14,081 bases of DNA from Bog-756 sp037141235 (GCA_037141235.1 JBAXCY010000064.1:1-14081), one strand, 5' to 3'; shown: positions 1-6,918, numbered from the stretch's first letter. The notes: generated by a model not told the origin, from the letters alone. Numbers and translations: made by a program.

Positions 1-36
1 TCAGACGGTCAGACGGTCAGACGGTCAGACGGTCAG
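1..36. repeat. 8-bp tandem repeat, unit TCAGACGG, four and a half copies
   Basis: Four perfect copies of TCAGACGG (1-32) are followed by a partial copy TCAG (33-36). The array overlaps the 3' end of the desaturase gene, whose TGA stop lies at 17-19. Read on the minus strand, each unit supplies a TGA. Because 8 is not a multiple of 3, the TGAs fall in all three frames. The array may continue left of the window. Copy-number change would probably not alter the protein, because the first in-frame TGA is reached within the first copies read. Confidence 0.9.
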
Positions 37-1168
37 GAGATGCTGCGAGCTGCTTGCGTCCTTCGTCGTAGGTGAGCCAGCACCCGGCATCGAAGTCGTA
101 GAGCTTGCATGCCCTGGTGTTGTCAAGGAAGTCCCTGAACCGCAGGGGCTTGTCGATGACCGAACCAGGAAAGGCCGCCTCGATGGCTGCCGAGGCCTCT
201 TCGAGGTGGTACATCGGCACCCGCATGTCCACGTGGTGCGGGACGTGGATCATGATCCAATGGAAGAAGAAGTCGAACCCCTTGGGAGCCCGCAGCACTG
301 TGGTGCCCTGCATCTGGGCCTTGAACTTGTTCCACTCCGCCTTCTTCCACCACCGAATGTCCGGGGCGATGTGGTGGACGTGGACCATGGTGCCGATGAA
401 CCAGGCGAACCCGAGGAAGGGCAGCAGGATGGTTCGGACATCGAGCCAGATGATTCCGGCCACCGAGTCGCCAGCCGCCATGCCGATCGAGGTGAACAGG
501 GCCAGCATCCCCGCGATAAATGCGGTGACGATCCAGCGGTCCTTGCGGATGGCCTTGACCCATCGGGCCGGGTTTGGTCCGACCATCATCTTCTTCCACC
601 ACACCTGATGGATGTAGTACGCCCCGGACCCGGCCCAGGACCACTCGGCTCGGTGGACGGCCTTGCGCCACCAGCCCAGCGCGGCGAACTGCTCGGGAGT
701 GGTGGGGTGCCAGACGAAGTCGTATCCCTGGCGCACGGTGTATGGGTGGTGCACTCGGTTGTGGCCGAGCACCCAGCCCTCGTAGACGTGGAAGCTGGGG
801 AGGAAGGCGATCTGGGCGATGGTGGCATTCATCCGCTTCGACTTGAAGAGCGCACCGTGGGCCGCATCGTGGCCGACCACGAACAGGCCTGATACGACCA
901 GTCCCATCAGCACCTCGAGCGCAGCCACGGCAAAGATGTTGCTCACCACGGTGAGCACTACCAGTAGGGCTACGTACATCGAGGCATCCCGGATGAAGTA
1001 ACTCATCCCTCGCCACGTCGGGTTGTCGTACACCGAGTCCGGAAGCACGTCGATGACCGGCTTCAGGGTGGTCGGCTGGTCCATGAGTCCGACGGTGCCG
1101 GGCTCGACTTCTGGGAACTGTGTCAACGGAACTCTTCTCAGATCGGGAACGAAAACGGCGCGCTCCAT
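17..1168 (-). CDS. Membrane fatty acid desaturase (three-histidine-box family)
   Basis: This encodes a di-iron membrane desaturase or hydroxylase of the fatty acid desaturase superfamily, which introduces a double bond (or hydroxyl) into a lipid acyl chain at the inner membrane. Numbered from the ATG at 1168 (383 residues), the three histidine boxes are HDAAH near residue 100, HNRVHH near 136 and HVPHH near 308. An extra HVHH lies between boxes two and three. Hydrophobic segments sit at about 62-105 and 215-265. An ATG three codons upstream (1177) is the alternative start. I prefer 1168 because a good -35/-10 pair places transcription start at or next to it, and the -10 overlaps the upstream ATG. 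It follows the acyl-CoA dehydrogenase gene on the same strand after about 110 bp, suggesting a shared lipid role. The exact substrate (acyl-CoA, phospholipid or carotenoid) cannot be read from sequence. Confidence 0.88.
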   Translation of the reverse strand: MERAVFVPDLRRVPLTQFPEVEPGTVGLMDQPTTLKPVIDVLPDSVYDNPTWRGMSYFIRDASMYVALLVVLTVVSNIFAVAALEVLMGLVVSGLFVVGHDAAHGALFKSKRMNATIAQIAFLPSFHVYEGWVLGHNRVHHPYTVRQGYDFVWHPTTPEQFAALGWWRKAVHRAEWSWAGSGAYYIHQVWWKKMMVGPNPARWVKAIRKDRWIVTAFIAGMLALFTSIGMAAGDSVAGIIWLDVRTILLPFLGFAWFIGTMVHVHHIAPDIRWWKKAEWNKFKAQMQGTTVLRAPKGFDFFFHWIMIHVPHHVDMRVPMYHLEEASAAIEAAFPGSVIDKPLRFRDFLDNTRACKLYDFDAGCWLTYDEGRKQLAASPDRLTV

Positions 1169-1175
1169 TTCCTGC

Positions 1176-1204
1176 ATCCTACGGGGTCCGGGCGAGGGTG
1201 TCGG
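1176..1204 (-). promoter_or_regulatory. Probable promoter of the desaturase, leaderless
   Basis: On the minus strand CCGACA (1204-1199) resembles the -35 consensus TTGACA at four of six bases. It is followed after 17 bp by TAGGAT (1181-1176), matching the TANNNT -10 pattern. Seven bases later comes the ATG at 1168, so the transcript would begin at or beside the start codon. No properly spaced Shine-Dalgarno precedes either candidate ATG. This is inference from spacing, not a mapped start. Confidence 0.5.
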
Positions 1205-1279
1205 TCATCTGTCATGTGCATACGGCGACCCGTCAGCTGTGGAATCCCCGTACCCCAGGACTCACCGGGGGACACCCAA

Positions 1280-2530
1280 CTACTTGGGGGAGGGCTCCTT
1301 GGGCAGCCCGAGGACCCGCTCACCGATGATGTTGCGCAGCACCTCGTCCGAGCCTCCAGCGATCCGCATCCCGGGCACACCGAGCAGGTACGTGGTCCAG
1401 GCGTAGGTGCCCCAGGCCCCGGTATCGACCACCAGCTTCGGCCCCAGCATCGACGAGAGCGCCTCGTAGGTGCGGATCATGTTGGCCGTCAACGACATCT
1501 TCCCGAGCGACATCTCTGGCCCCGGCAGTTGCCCGGCGGCGATCTTGGCCATGGCCCGGCGGTTGGTGTAGGCAGCCACCCGCTCGTTGATGATGATCCC
1601 GGCCAGCTGCTGGCGAACCAGCGGGTCGGTGTCGGTGCCGGTGGAGCGAGCCAGTTCGATCAGCCGGGTAGAGGCAGGCAGTCCGACCCCACCGCCCCCG
1701 CCGCCGATGGCGGCCCGTTCGTTCATCAGTGTGGTCAGGGCCACGGTCCAGCCGCCGTTGACGTCGCCGAGCAGATGGGAGGCGGGCACCCGAACATCGG
1801 TGAAGAAGACCTCGTTGAACGAGGCGCCACCGGACATCTGGCGCAGCGGTCGCACCTCGACGCCAGGGGCGTGCATGTCGACCACGAATCCGGTGAGGCC
1901 GCGGTGCTTGGGCAGGTCCGGATCGGTGCGGCAGATGATCTCGCCGATGTCGGACAACTGTGCCCCCGATGTCCACACCTTCTGGCCGTTGATGATCCAC
2001 TCGTCGCCGTCCTTGACGGCCCGGGTCTGCAGCGAGGCCAGGTCAGATCCAGACGACGGCTCACTGAATAGCTGGCAGGCCACGATGTCGCCTCGCCACA
2101 TCTTGCGCAGGTAGGCCTCTTTCACCTCGTCGGTGGCGTGGGCCAGGATGGTCGGGGCCACCATGCCGAGACCGATGCCGTAGATGGACTGCGACGGCGT
2201 CTGGTAGTCGGAGGCCACCTGCCCCCAGATGCGCTGGTAGTCGGCGTCGAGCCCGCGGCCGCCGTACTCGGTCGGTCCGGTGATCCACCCGAACCCGGCA
2301 TCAAAGGTCTTCTGAGCCCAGGCCCGAGCTGCGGCCAGGTCGGCGACCCCCTGGGCGGGAGTCCGCTCCGGAAACAAACTGACGTTGTCCGAGCCCTCGC
2401 CCCAGACAAACGTCTCTTCCGGTCGACGTACGGCGTTGGCATCGAGGAACGAACGAGCGGCGGCCTCGAATGCCTCGGGCGATGGCCGCTCGGCGGTGGC
2501 GTTCGACTCGGTCTGCTGCATGACGGTCAT
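1280..2530 (-). CDS. Acyl-CoA dehydrogenase (FadE type)
   Basis: This is an FAD-dependent acyl-CoA dehydrogenase catalysing alpha,beta-desaturation of acyl-CoA thioesters, as in beta-oxidation or branched-chain and sterol side-chain catabolism. It has 416 residues, a normal family length. Visible landmarks are SEPSSGSD near residue 156 (FAD/substrate-binding region of the middle domain), KVWTSGAQ shortly after it, and the C-terminal GGSDEVLRNIIGERVLGLP near 392-410, typical of the family end. The frame is open for 77 codons upstream of 2530. I chose the ATG at 2530 because AAGGGGA stands 7 nt before it and the upstream part is repetitive, non-homologous sequence. It is divergent from the DMT transporter and upstream of the desaturase on the same strand. 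Chain-length specificity is not readable, and the catalytic base was not assigned. Confidence 0.95.
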   Translation of the reverse strand: MTVMQQTESNATAERPSPEAFEAAARSFLDANAVRRPEETFVWGEGSDNVSLFPERTPAQGVADLAAARAWAQKTFDAGFGWITGPTEYGGRGLDADYQRIWGQVASDYQTPSQSIYGIGLGMVAPTILAHATDEVKEAYLRKMWRGDIVACQLFSEPSSGSDLASLQTRAVKDGDEWIINGQKVWTSGAQLSDIGEIICRTDPDLPKHRGLTGFVVDMHAPGVEVRPLRQMSGGASFNEVFFTDVRVPASHLLGDVNGGWTVALTTLMNERAAIGGGGGGVGLPASTRLIELARSTGTDTDPLVRQQLAGIIINERVAAYTNRRAMAKIAAGQLPGPEMSLGKMSLTANMIRTYEALSSMLGPKLVVDTGAWGTYAWTTYLLGVPGMRIAGGSDEVLRNIIGERVLGLPKEPSPK

Positions 2531-2537
2531 GGACTGA

Positions 2538-2544
2538 TCCCCTT
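2538..2544 (-). promoter_or_regulatory. Shine-Dalgarno of the acyl-CoA dehydrogenase gene
   Basis: Minus-strand AAGGGGA lies 7 nt before the ATG at 2530. It fixes the start there and excludes the longer open frame reaching 2761, which would read through the 12-bp tandem repeat. An imperfect GC-rich hairpin (2584-2592 with 2596-2602) lies further upstream in the presumed leader. Confidence 0.7.
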
Positions 2545-2620
2545 TGGGTCGGCGCCCCTCATCCTCGGGCCAGCCCAGCGTATCCGGGGGAGCGGCTCCC
2601 GGCCGTCGGGTATCCCCCAG

Positions 2621-2656
2621 ACAGCCACCCGTACAGCCACCCGTACAGCCACCCGT
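2621..2656. repeat. 12-bp tandem repeat, three copies, in a divergent promoter region
   Basis: Three perfect, contiguous copies of ACAGCCACCCGT (minus strand ACGGGTGGCTGT) sit in the 194-bp spacer between the divergent acyl-CoA dehydrogenase (start 2530) and DMT transporter (start 2725). They are about 90 bp from the first start codon and 69 bp from the second. The period is close to one helical turn, so all copies present roughly the same face. This could be a multi-site regulator-binding element or simple slippage; the sequence alone cannot decide. Confidence 0.85.
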
Positions 2657-2724
2657 GCATCTCGCGGGCGCCCACCAGTTACCTGGCAAAGATGGGCTCT
2701 TGGGCCCGATACCTGCGGTAGACC

Positions 2725-3651
2725 ATGGCCATGGCATATGCACTCGCCCTCTTGGCCGCACTGGCCAATGCCCTGAGTGCCATCTTCCAGCGCATCGGCG
2801 TCCAGAACGCCCCGGCCGACACGGTGATGAGCGTGAAGCTCATCCGCTATGCGTTCTCCAACGCCATCTGGTTCTTGGGCCTGGCCATGATCGGACTGGG
2901 TTTTCTCTTCCAGGCGTTCGCGTTGGCTTTCGGCCAGTTGAGCTCGGTACAGCCCATCGTGACCTCCGAGTTGTTGTTCTTGGTGCTCATCCTCGGGGTC
3001 TGGTTCCGCTATCACCTGGGTTGGCGGGAGTGGGGCGGATCGCTGGCCGCGGCTGGCGGACTGGCCACCTTCTTGGTCGTATCAGCACCTGGCGATGGGG
3101 GCTTCGTTCCGGACCGGCATACCTGGATCGTCGTGTTCGTGGTCGTGTCCGCAGCATCAGCGCTCTGTGCCGGACTGGGCTTCACTGGTCCCCGATGGTT
3201 CCGGGCTGCCATGTTCGGAGCCTCCGGGGCGGTCTTGTTCGCGCTGTCGGCTGCGCTGACCAAGCAGCTGACGATCCTGATCGGCCAGGGATGGGGCCAC
3301 GTGCTCACCGACTGGGTGCCCTACGCCCTGGTAGCCACCGGTGCCGTCGGCCTGTTCTTGATCCAGAGTTCGTTCCACGCCGGGCCCATCACCGCGTCCC
3401 AGGCTGCTCTCACCATCGTCGACCCGGTGGCCAGCGTGATCATCGGCATCTACCTCTACCACGACCACCTCAATACCGCCGGGTGGCGTCTCCCGGTAGA
3501 GATGGCTGCGGTCGTCGTGGTGGTGTTCGGAATCATCTTGTTGTCGACGTCACCGTTGGTGGCAGGGGCCAAGGACGATTCGGGCCAGGGTGACAAGTTG
3601 GAGCGCCAGAACCGAAAGCCAAGCGGCGAACCTGCGGCCACGCCTAGCTGA
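2725..3651 (+). CDS. DMT-superfamily membrane transporter (EamA/NIPA-like)
   Basis: This is an integral membrane protein of 308 residues with about nine or ten hydrophobic helices, arranged as the two tandem half-repeats expected of the drug/metabolite transporter superfamily. The first half has the stretch FALAFGQLSSVQPIV (about residues 66-80), typical of EamA and NIPA-like members. The equivalent place in the second half carries AGPITASQAALTIVDPVASV (about 218-237). The C-terminal 30 residues are hydrophilic and probably cytoplasmic. Substrate is unknown: metabolite, amine or Mg2+ (NIPA) are all possible. No Shine-Dalgarno is visible, and in-frame ATGs at 2725 and 2731 are both plausible starts. 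It is divergent from the acyl-CoA dehydrogenase and convergent with the epimerase gene. Confidence 0.85.
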   Translation: MAMAYALALLAALANALSAIFQRIGVQNAPADTVMSVKLIRYAFSNAIWFLGLAMIGLGFLFQAFALAFGQLSSVQPIVTSELLFLVLILGVWFRYHLGWREWGGSLAAAGGLATFLVVSAPGDGGFVPDRHTWIVVFVVVSAASALCAGLGFTGPRWFRAAMFGASGAVLFALSAALTKQLTILIGQGWGHVLTDWVPYALVATGAVGLFLIQSSFHAGPITASQAALTIVDPVASVIIGIYLYHDHLNTAGWRLPVEMAAVVVVVFGIILLSTSPLVAGAKDDSGQGDKLERQNRKPSGEPAATPS

Positions 3652-3653
3652 CT

Positions 3654-3689
3654 CGACCGAACTGACGGACCCGACCGAACTGACCGGAC
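3654..3689. repeat. Imperfect 18-bp direct repeat after the transporter gene
   Basis: Two adjacent near-identical copies are present: CGACCGAACTGACGGAC (3654-3670) and CGACCGAACTGACCGGAC (3672-3689). They sit directly after the transporter stop codon (3649-3651). The second copy supplies the left arm of the following hairpin. Confidence 0.75.
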
Positions 3690-3699
3690 AGTCAGTCGG
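3675..3699. terminator. Hairpin between convergent genes (candidate bidirectional terminator)
   Basis: CCGAACTGAC (3675-3684) pairs with GTCAGTCGG (3691-3699), with one bulged A and a six-base loop. It lies in the 96-bp gap between the transporter (ends 3651) and the convergent epimerase gene (ends 3748). No T-run follows, as is common in high-GC genomes. Confidence 0.5.
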
Positions 3700-3720
3700 G
3701 TGTAGGAGCTGCGGGCGACT

Positions 3721-3748
3721 GATCGACGAGCCGCGGCTCAGATCGATC
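3721..3748. terminator. Second hairpin at the epimerase 3' end
   Basis: GATCGA (3721-3726) can pair with TCGATC (3743-3748), enclosing the perfect palindrome GAGCCGCGGCTC (3728-3739). It touches the stop codon of the epimerase gene (3748-3750) and, read on the minus strand, lies just after it. It is a plausible terminator for that operon. Confidence 0.4.
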
Positions 3749-4680
3749 TACTTGGACTGCAGGACCGACCGGACAGCTTCGTCGAGGTCGGTGTGGGTGA
3801 ACGTGAATCCGGCGGCCAGAAGCGCACCGGGCCGAACCCGTTGACTGCTCAGAACCATGTCCGAGGCCATCTCGGTACCGAGCGCCACCTTGAGAGCGAA
3901 GGAGGGCACGGCCAGGAACGACGGGCGGTGGAGAGCGGCCCCCATCGCCTTGGCCAACTCGGCATCGGTTGCCGGGTGCGGGGCGGTGGCGTTCACCGGG
4001 CCGAACAGGGCTCCGTCTTCGAGGCAGCGGAGGATGACCCGGACCTCGTCGTCCAGGGTGATCCAACTCCGGTACTGGCGCCCCGAGCCGATCTTGCCGC
4101 CGACGCCCAGGCGGAACAGGGGAAGTTGCTTGGCCAGGGCACCTCCCGAGGCACTGAGGACGATCCCGGTCCGCAGCAGAACGGTGCGGATCCCGGCATC
4201 AGCGGCGGGGGCGGCAGCTCGTTCCCAGGCCACGCAGACTTGGGCCAGGAAACCGGTGCCGGCCGGAGACGCCTCGGTGAGGACGTCATCTGCGGCATCG
4301 CCGTAGAAGCCCACAGCCGACGCGCTCACCAGGACGGGCGGGGGTATCGCGAACCCGGCCAGCGTGGACACCAGCAGGCTGGTCGACTGGGTGCGACTGT
4401 CCATGATCAGCCGCTTGCGGTCCGGACTCCACCGCTTGTCACCCACCCCCGCGCCGGCCAGATGGACGACACCGTCGAACGGTCCTTCCGCCTCCAACCC
4501 GGCGGCATCGATGGTGCCGTTGGACGGGTCCCAGGTGATGTCGCTCACGCCACGAGGTCGTCGTCCGCCCCGAGTCCTCGAGGACCGGACCAGCCGGGTG
4601 ACCCGGTGGTCGGCGCCCACCAGCGCATCCACGAGGGCGGTGCCGATGAGGCCCGAGGAGCCGGTGATGAGGATGTTCAT
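3748..4680 (-). CDS. TIGR01777-family NAD(P)-dependent epimerase/dehydratase (YfcH-like)
   Basis: This is an extended short-chain dehydrogenase/reductase family protein of 310 residues, close to the usual length. The Rossmann glycine motif GSSGLIG is at residues 7-13. The middle contains SASAVGFYGD, matching the SASAxGxYG signature of this family. Next come VLLRTGIVLS, then the GGKIGSGRQYRSWI region, where family members normally have SWIH; here the residue after SWI is T. The C-terminal AGFTFTHTDLDEAV corresponds to the GFxFxxPxLxxAL ending. Members are related to the cell-division inhibitor-like proteins YfcH and SulA of cyanobacteria, but the substrate is not established. The start at 4680 is chosen because the protein then begins MNILITGSSG; ten more open codons upstream look non-coding. 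It begins 10 bp after the hydrolase stop, so the two are probably cotranscribed. Confidence 0.9.
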   Translation of the reverse strand: MNILITGSSGLIGTALVDALVGADHRVTRLVRSSRTRGGRRPRGVSDITWDPSNGTIDAAGLEAEGPFDGVVHLAGAGVGDKRWSPDRKRLIMDSRTQSTSLLVSTLAGFAIPPPVLVSASAVGFYGDAADDVLTEASPAGTGFLAQVCVAWERAAAPAADAGIRTVLLRTGIVLSASGGALAKQLPLFRLGVGGKIGSGRQYRSWITLDDEVRVILRCLEDGALFGPVNATAPHPATDAELAKAMGAALHRPSFLAVPSFALKVALGTEMASDMVLSSQRVRPGALLAAGFTFTHTDLDEAVRSVLQSK

Positions 4681-4690
4681 GGTCGACGTT

Positions 4691-5512
4691 CTACCTGTCC
4701 GATGCCGCATATCGTGCGTCGTGCGGGGGAGCGGCCCTGGCGATGGCGGCCCGGACGAAGCCAGCGAAGGCGTCGGGATGGGTCAAGTGGGCCCCGTGGG
4801 CTGCTCCCTCGATCTCCACCAGATCGGCCCCCGGTACGTGTTCGGCGAGCCAGGCCACGGATTGGCGCTGGTGGGGGAGCGATGCGCTACCCCGGCCGAA
4901 CACGGCGGGCACGGTCAGTGCGGTCACGTCGAAGGGGGCATCGGTGGATCGGATGGCAGCGATCTCGGCGGCCAGGGCTACGCCATCGGCCCGTCGGGCT
5001 GCCTTGGTCTCCTCAGGCAGGCGGTCCCACGAGGAGTCGCCGACCATGCGACGAAAGAACTGTTCGGCTACAACATCTGGATCGTCGGTCGGCCACTGTG
5101 TGACTTCGGAGTGGGGGCGAGCCCGGACAGCCCAGGGTCCGAGCCAAGGCAGCGGTGGCTCGTAGGCGGCCACGGCCAGGATCGATCCGGGTCCACCAGA
5201 TCGGAGCGCGGTACCGAGGGCGACGGTGCCTCCGAAGCTGTGTCCGACGACTACCGCTGGACGGCCGTCGACGATGGCGACCAGGTCGTCGATGTGGCCA
5301 TCCACCGTGGTGTGCACCGGAACCACATGTCGCGAGCGGTGGTAGCCCCGTCGGTCGTAGGTGACGGTGTGGACGTCATCCAATCGGCGAGTGACCCGGG
5401 CGAAGCTGCCGGCACGGTCGAGTGATCCGTGGACGAGCACGATGACCGGCCCGCCCGGCAGCGGATGGGCAGGTGTGTGCTCGGTGATCGACAGCTGATT
5501 GTCGGCAGGCAT
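4691..5512 (-). CDS. Alpha/beta-fold hydrolase
   Basis: This is a serine hydrolase of the alpha/beta-fold superfamily with 273 residues from the chosen ATG. The oxyanion-loop motif HGS is at 28-30. The nucleophile elbow GHSFGG is at 90-95 with Ser92. The likely catalytic His is H239 in GAAH. The usual acid after strand 7 is not obvious: the segment there reads VFGRGSASL, with no Asp at the expected place, so the acid may come from another position. Three starts compete: ATG 5512 with GGAAGG 10 nt upstream, ATG 5596 with AGGGG very close, and GTG 5656 with a good GGAGG. I chose 5512 because it gives the typical short lead into the first strand. Substrate unknown (ester, lactone, haloalkane or other). 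It pairs with the downstream epimerase gene. Confidence 0.85.
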   Translation of the reverse strand: MPADNQLSITEHTPAHPLPGGPVIVLVHGSLDRAGSFARVTRRLDDVHTVTYDRRGYHRSRHVVPVHTTVDGHIDDLVAIVDGRPAVVVGHSFGGTVALGTALRSGGPGSILAVAAYEPPLPWLGPWAVRARPHSEVTQWPTDDPDVVAEQFFRRMVGDSSWDRLPEETKAARRADGVALAAEIAAIRSTDAPFDVTALTVPAVFGRGSASLPHQRQSVAWLAEHVPGADLVEIEGAAHGAHLTHPDAFAGFVRAAIARAAPPHDARYAASDR

Positions 5513-5662
5513 GGTGGCCCAGCCTTCCAGGGTCAGTCGCCAGTGGCGAGCCAGTGCTGGCGCGGCATTCGCTTGGCCATGGCTCTGGCCCATCATCGGG
5601 CCCCTGCGAACAGGCAAATCAGCCCAGTTCAGGGGTTCGCGCTGTGAAATGCACACATTGGG

Positions 5663-5667
5663 CCTCC
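5663..5667 (-). promoter_or_regulatory. Strong GGAGG upstream of the hydrolase: alternative start or leader peptide
   Basis: Minus-strand GGAGG lies 6 nt before an in-frame GTG (5656) that would extend the hydrolase by 48 residues. It is also 4 nt before an ATG (5658) opening a nine-codon frame that ends at TGA 5631-5629. It shows that translation upstream of 5512 is possible. The extra 48 residues have weaker third-position GC bias than the rest of the gene. Confidence 0.45.
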
Positions 5668-5699
5668 AGATCGTGCATTGTTAGGGCTTCCATTTGACC

Positions 5700-5705
5700 A
5701 AGGAG
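5700..5705 (+). promoter_or_regulatory. Shine-Dalgarno of the HU gene
   Basis: AAGGAG stands 5 nt before a GTG at 5711. It is the best ribosome binding site in the window and shows that the HU protein starts at this GTG, not at the in-frame ATG at 5678, which has no comparable site. Confidence 0.85.
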
Positions 5706-5710
5706 AAATA

Positions 5711-6025
5711 GTGCCCCTGACCAAGACCGATCTGATTGCCGCCGTCGCTGCTCACACCGGAGCGACCTCTAAGGACGTTGCCACTGTGCTCAGCGGCCTC
5801 GAGGATGTCATCACCGCCACTGTGGCCAAGGGCGAGAAGGTTGTCATCACCGGCTTCCTGACCTTCGACCGGGCCCAGCGTGCCGCTCGCAACGGACGCA
5901 ACCCGCAGACGGGCGAGACCATCAAGATCAAGGCTTCCAAGAGCCCCAAGGTGTCCGCTGGCGCCACCTTCAAGAAGGTCGTCAACGGCCAGGCTCCGGC
6001 TCCCAAGATCAACAAAGCCAAGTAG
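5711..6025 (+). CDS. hup: HU-family nucleoid-associated DNA-binding protein
   Basis: This is a small histone-like protein that dimerises and bends DNA, contributing to nucleoid compaction, replication and repair. From the GTG at 5711 it has 104 residues. The N-terminal helix pair begins with the typical LTKTDLIAAVA. GFLTF is at 48-52. The DNA-binding beta-arm RxxRNGRNPQTG follows at about 57-68, with N64 and P65, the proline that intercalates into DNA. A short tail of about 12 residues rich in Pro, Ala and Lys follows the classic HU core of about 90 residues. It lacks the long PAKK-type tail of mycobacterial HupB. High expression is suggested by the strong ribosome binding site and C-ending codons. 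It is divergent from the hydrolase and closed by a strong hairpin. Confidence 0.95.
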   Translation: MPLTKTDLIAAVAAHTGATSKDVATVLSGLEDVITATVAKGEKVVITGFLTFDRAQRAARNGRNPQTGETIKIKASKSPKVSAGATFKKVVNGQAPAPKINKAK

Positions 6026-6032
6026 TCCCGCA

Positions 6033-6073
6033 CGAGGGGGCGGTCTGGGGCATGTCCCCGGGCCGCCCCTTCG
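6033..6073. terminator. Strong hairpin between HU and queE (bidirectional terminator)
   Basis: An 18-bp stem (6033-6050 with 6056-6073) is interrupted only by three G-T pairs and closes on the five-base loop CATGT. It begins 7 bp after the HU stop and ends 29 bp before the convergent queE stop. No T-run follows. Placement and stability fit a terminator serving both genes. Confidence 0.8.
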
Positions 6074-6102
6074 TCGCGTCCGGAACCAATGGGCGGGACG
6101 AG

Positions 6103-6918
6103 TTACAGCTGGCCGATGGCCTTGTGGGTCTGAGGTACCACCCGGACCCGAGGGTGGATCCGCAGGGCACGCTCGTGCAGGGCGAGCACCTGGTCCGGCG
6201 TCGGGGCCGATGGGGCTGCCCCGAAGGGCGTCAGCGGCTGGAGGAAGATCTCGATGTTGTCAGCCGCCGAGGCCGAGGCCTCGGCCACCATGGTGATGGC
6301 GGCATCGAACTCCTCGAGGTCGGTTTCCGGTCCGATCACCACCTTGACCCAGGTGGTGGCGGTCCCAGCCAGCGCCTGGCGCAGGAACGTCGATTGCGTG
6401 GTGGGTGCCACCGTCTCGCCGTCCACGCTGCGCAGCTTCAGGTCCATGCTGATGTAGGCCAGGTCGGAGGCTGCGGCCCGCAGTGGCGGCAACAGGGTCC
6501 CATTCGTCTCCAGCATGACCGGCCATCCGCGGGAGGCGAAGGCGGCGACCAACTTGACCACCCGGGCTCCCTGCAGGAGCGGCTCACCACCGGTGAGGCT
6601 GATGGAGTGGTGGGGAACCTGGGCCCAGAGCCGCCCGACGGCTTCGACCACCCGGTCGATGGCCAGGGGGCTCGACTCGATGCTCCAGTCGCGACGGCCG
6701 GCGCTTTCCTCGACCCGGCACGGGCCGGGGCGTCGCTCGAGGGCCTCGGGTTGGTCGCAGTAGGTGCAGCGGATGTTGCACCCGGTGAGGCGGACGAACA
6801 CTTGCCGCTCGCCGACCAGTGCGGCCTCTCCTTGAATGGCCGAGAAGATCTCACTCACCAAGATGTCCTTGGGCCCAGCGGCCAGCCCAGCGGCCGGACC
6901 CACTTCGGCGGTCGTCAC
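6103..6918 (-). CDS. queE: 7-carboxy-7-deazaguanine synthase (radical SAM)
   Basis: QueE converts 6-carboxy-5,6,7,8-tetrahydropterin, the QueD product, to 7-carboxy-7-deazaguanine using a 4Fe-4S cluster, S-adenosylmethionine and Mg2+. It has 271 residues from the GTG at 6918. The N-terminal SEIFSAIQGE (22-31) is characteristic of QueE. The cluster motif CNIRCTYC (C47, C51, C54) is the CxxxCxxC form. SLTGGEPLL and LETNG are the usual downstream radical SAM elements. About 20 residues precede the conserved start and are probably flexible. The GTG start overlaps the queC TGA stop in GTGA, showing translational coupling; an upstream in-frame start would overlap queC further and is unlikely. It is the last gene of the queDCE operon and ends facing the HU terminator. 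Confidence 0.95.
   Translation of the reverse strand: MTTAEVGPAAGLAAGPKDILVSEIFSAIQGEAALVGERQVFVRLTGCNIRCTYCDQPEALERRPGPCRVEESAGRRDWSIESSPLAIDRVVEAVGRLWAQVPHHSISLTGGEPLLQGARVVKLVAAFASRGWPVMLETNGTLLPPLRAAASDLAYISMDLKLRSVDGETVAPTTQSTFLRQALAGTATTWVKVVIGPETDLEEFDAAITMVAEASASAADNIEIFLQPLTPFGAAPSAPTPDQVLALHERALRIHPRVRVVPQTHKAIGQL

Noticed and set aside
1178..1279. Small gene or RNA between the acyl-CoA dehydrogenase and the desaturase
   Set aside because: Only a weak CCCAA/TTGGG hairpin at the dehydrogenase stop and the desaturase promoter are visible in these 102 bases.
2621..2656. 12-bp repeats as a CRISPR array
   Set aside because: Copies are contiguous with no spacers, the unit is too short, and no cas gene is present.
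2531..2761. Upstream extension of the acyl-CoA dehydrogenase to 2761
   Set aside because: It would translate the 12-bp repeat and overlap the divergent gene start. A good Shine-Dalgarno directly precedes the ATG at 2530.
2544..3593. Plus-strand frame of 349 codons overlapping the DMT transporter
   Set aside because: It is in another frame of the same strand, is Arg/Gly-rich and lacks hydrophobic helices. The frame starting at 2725 gives a normal transporter.
3793..5103. Plus-strand open frame of 436 codons across the epimerase and hydrolase
   Set aside because: It is antisense to two genes with clear motifs and crosses their border. The product is low-complexity Arg/Gly/Pro-rich sequence.
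5678..5710. Upstream ATG start for HU at 5678
   Set aside because: It has no ribosome binding site, adds a non-HU segment, and the AAGGAG before GTG 5711 would lie inside the coding region.
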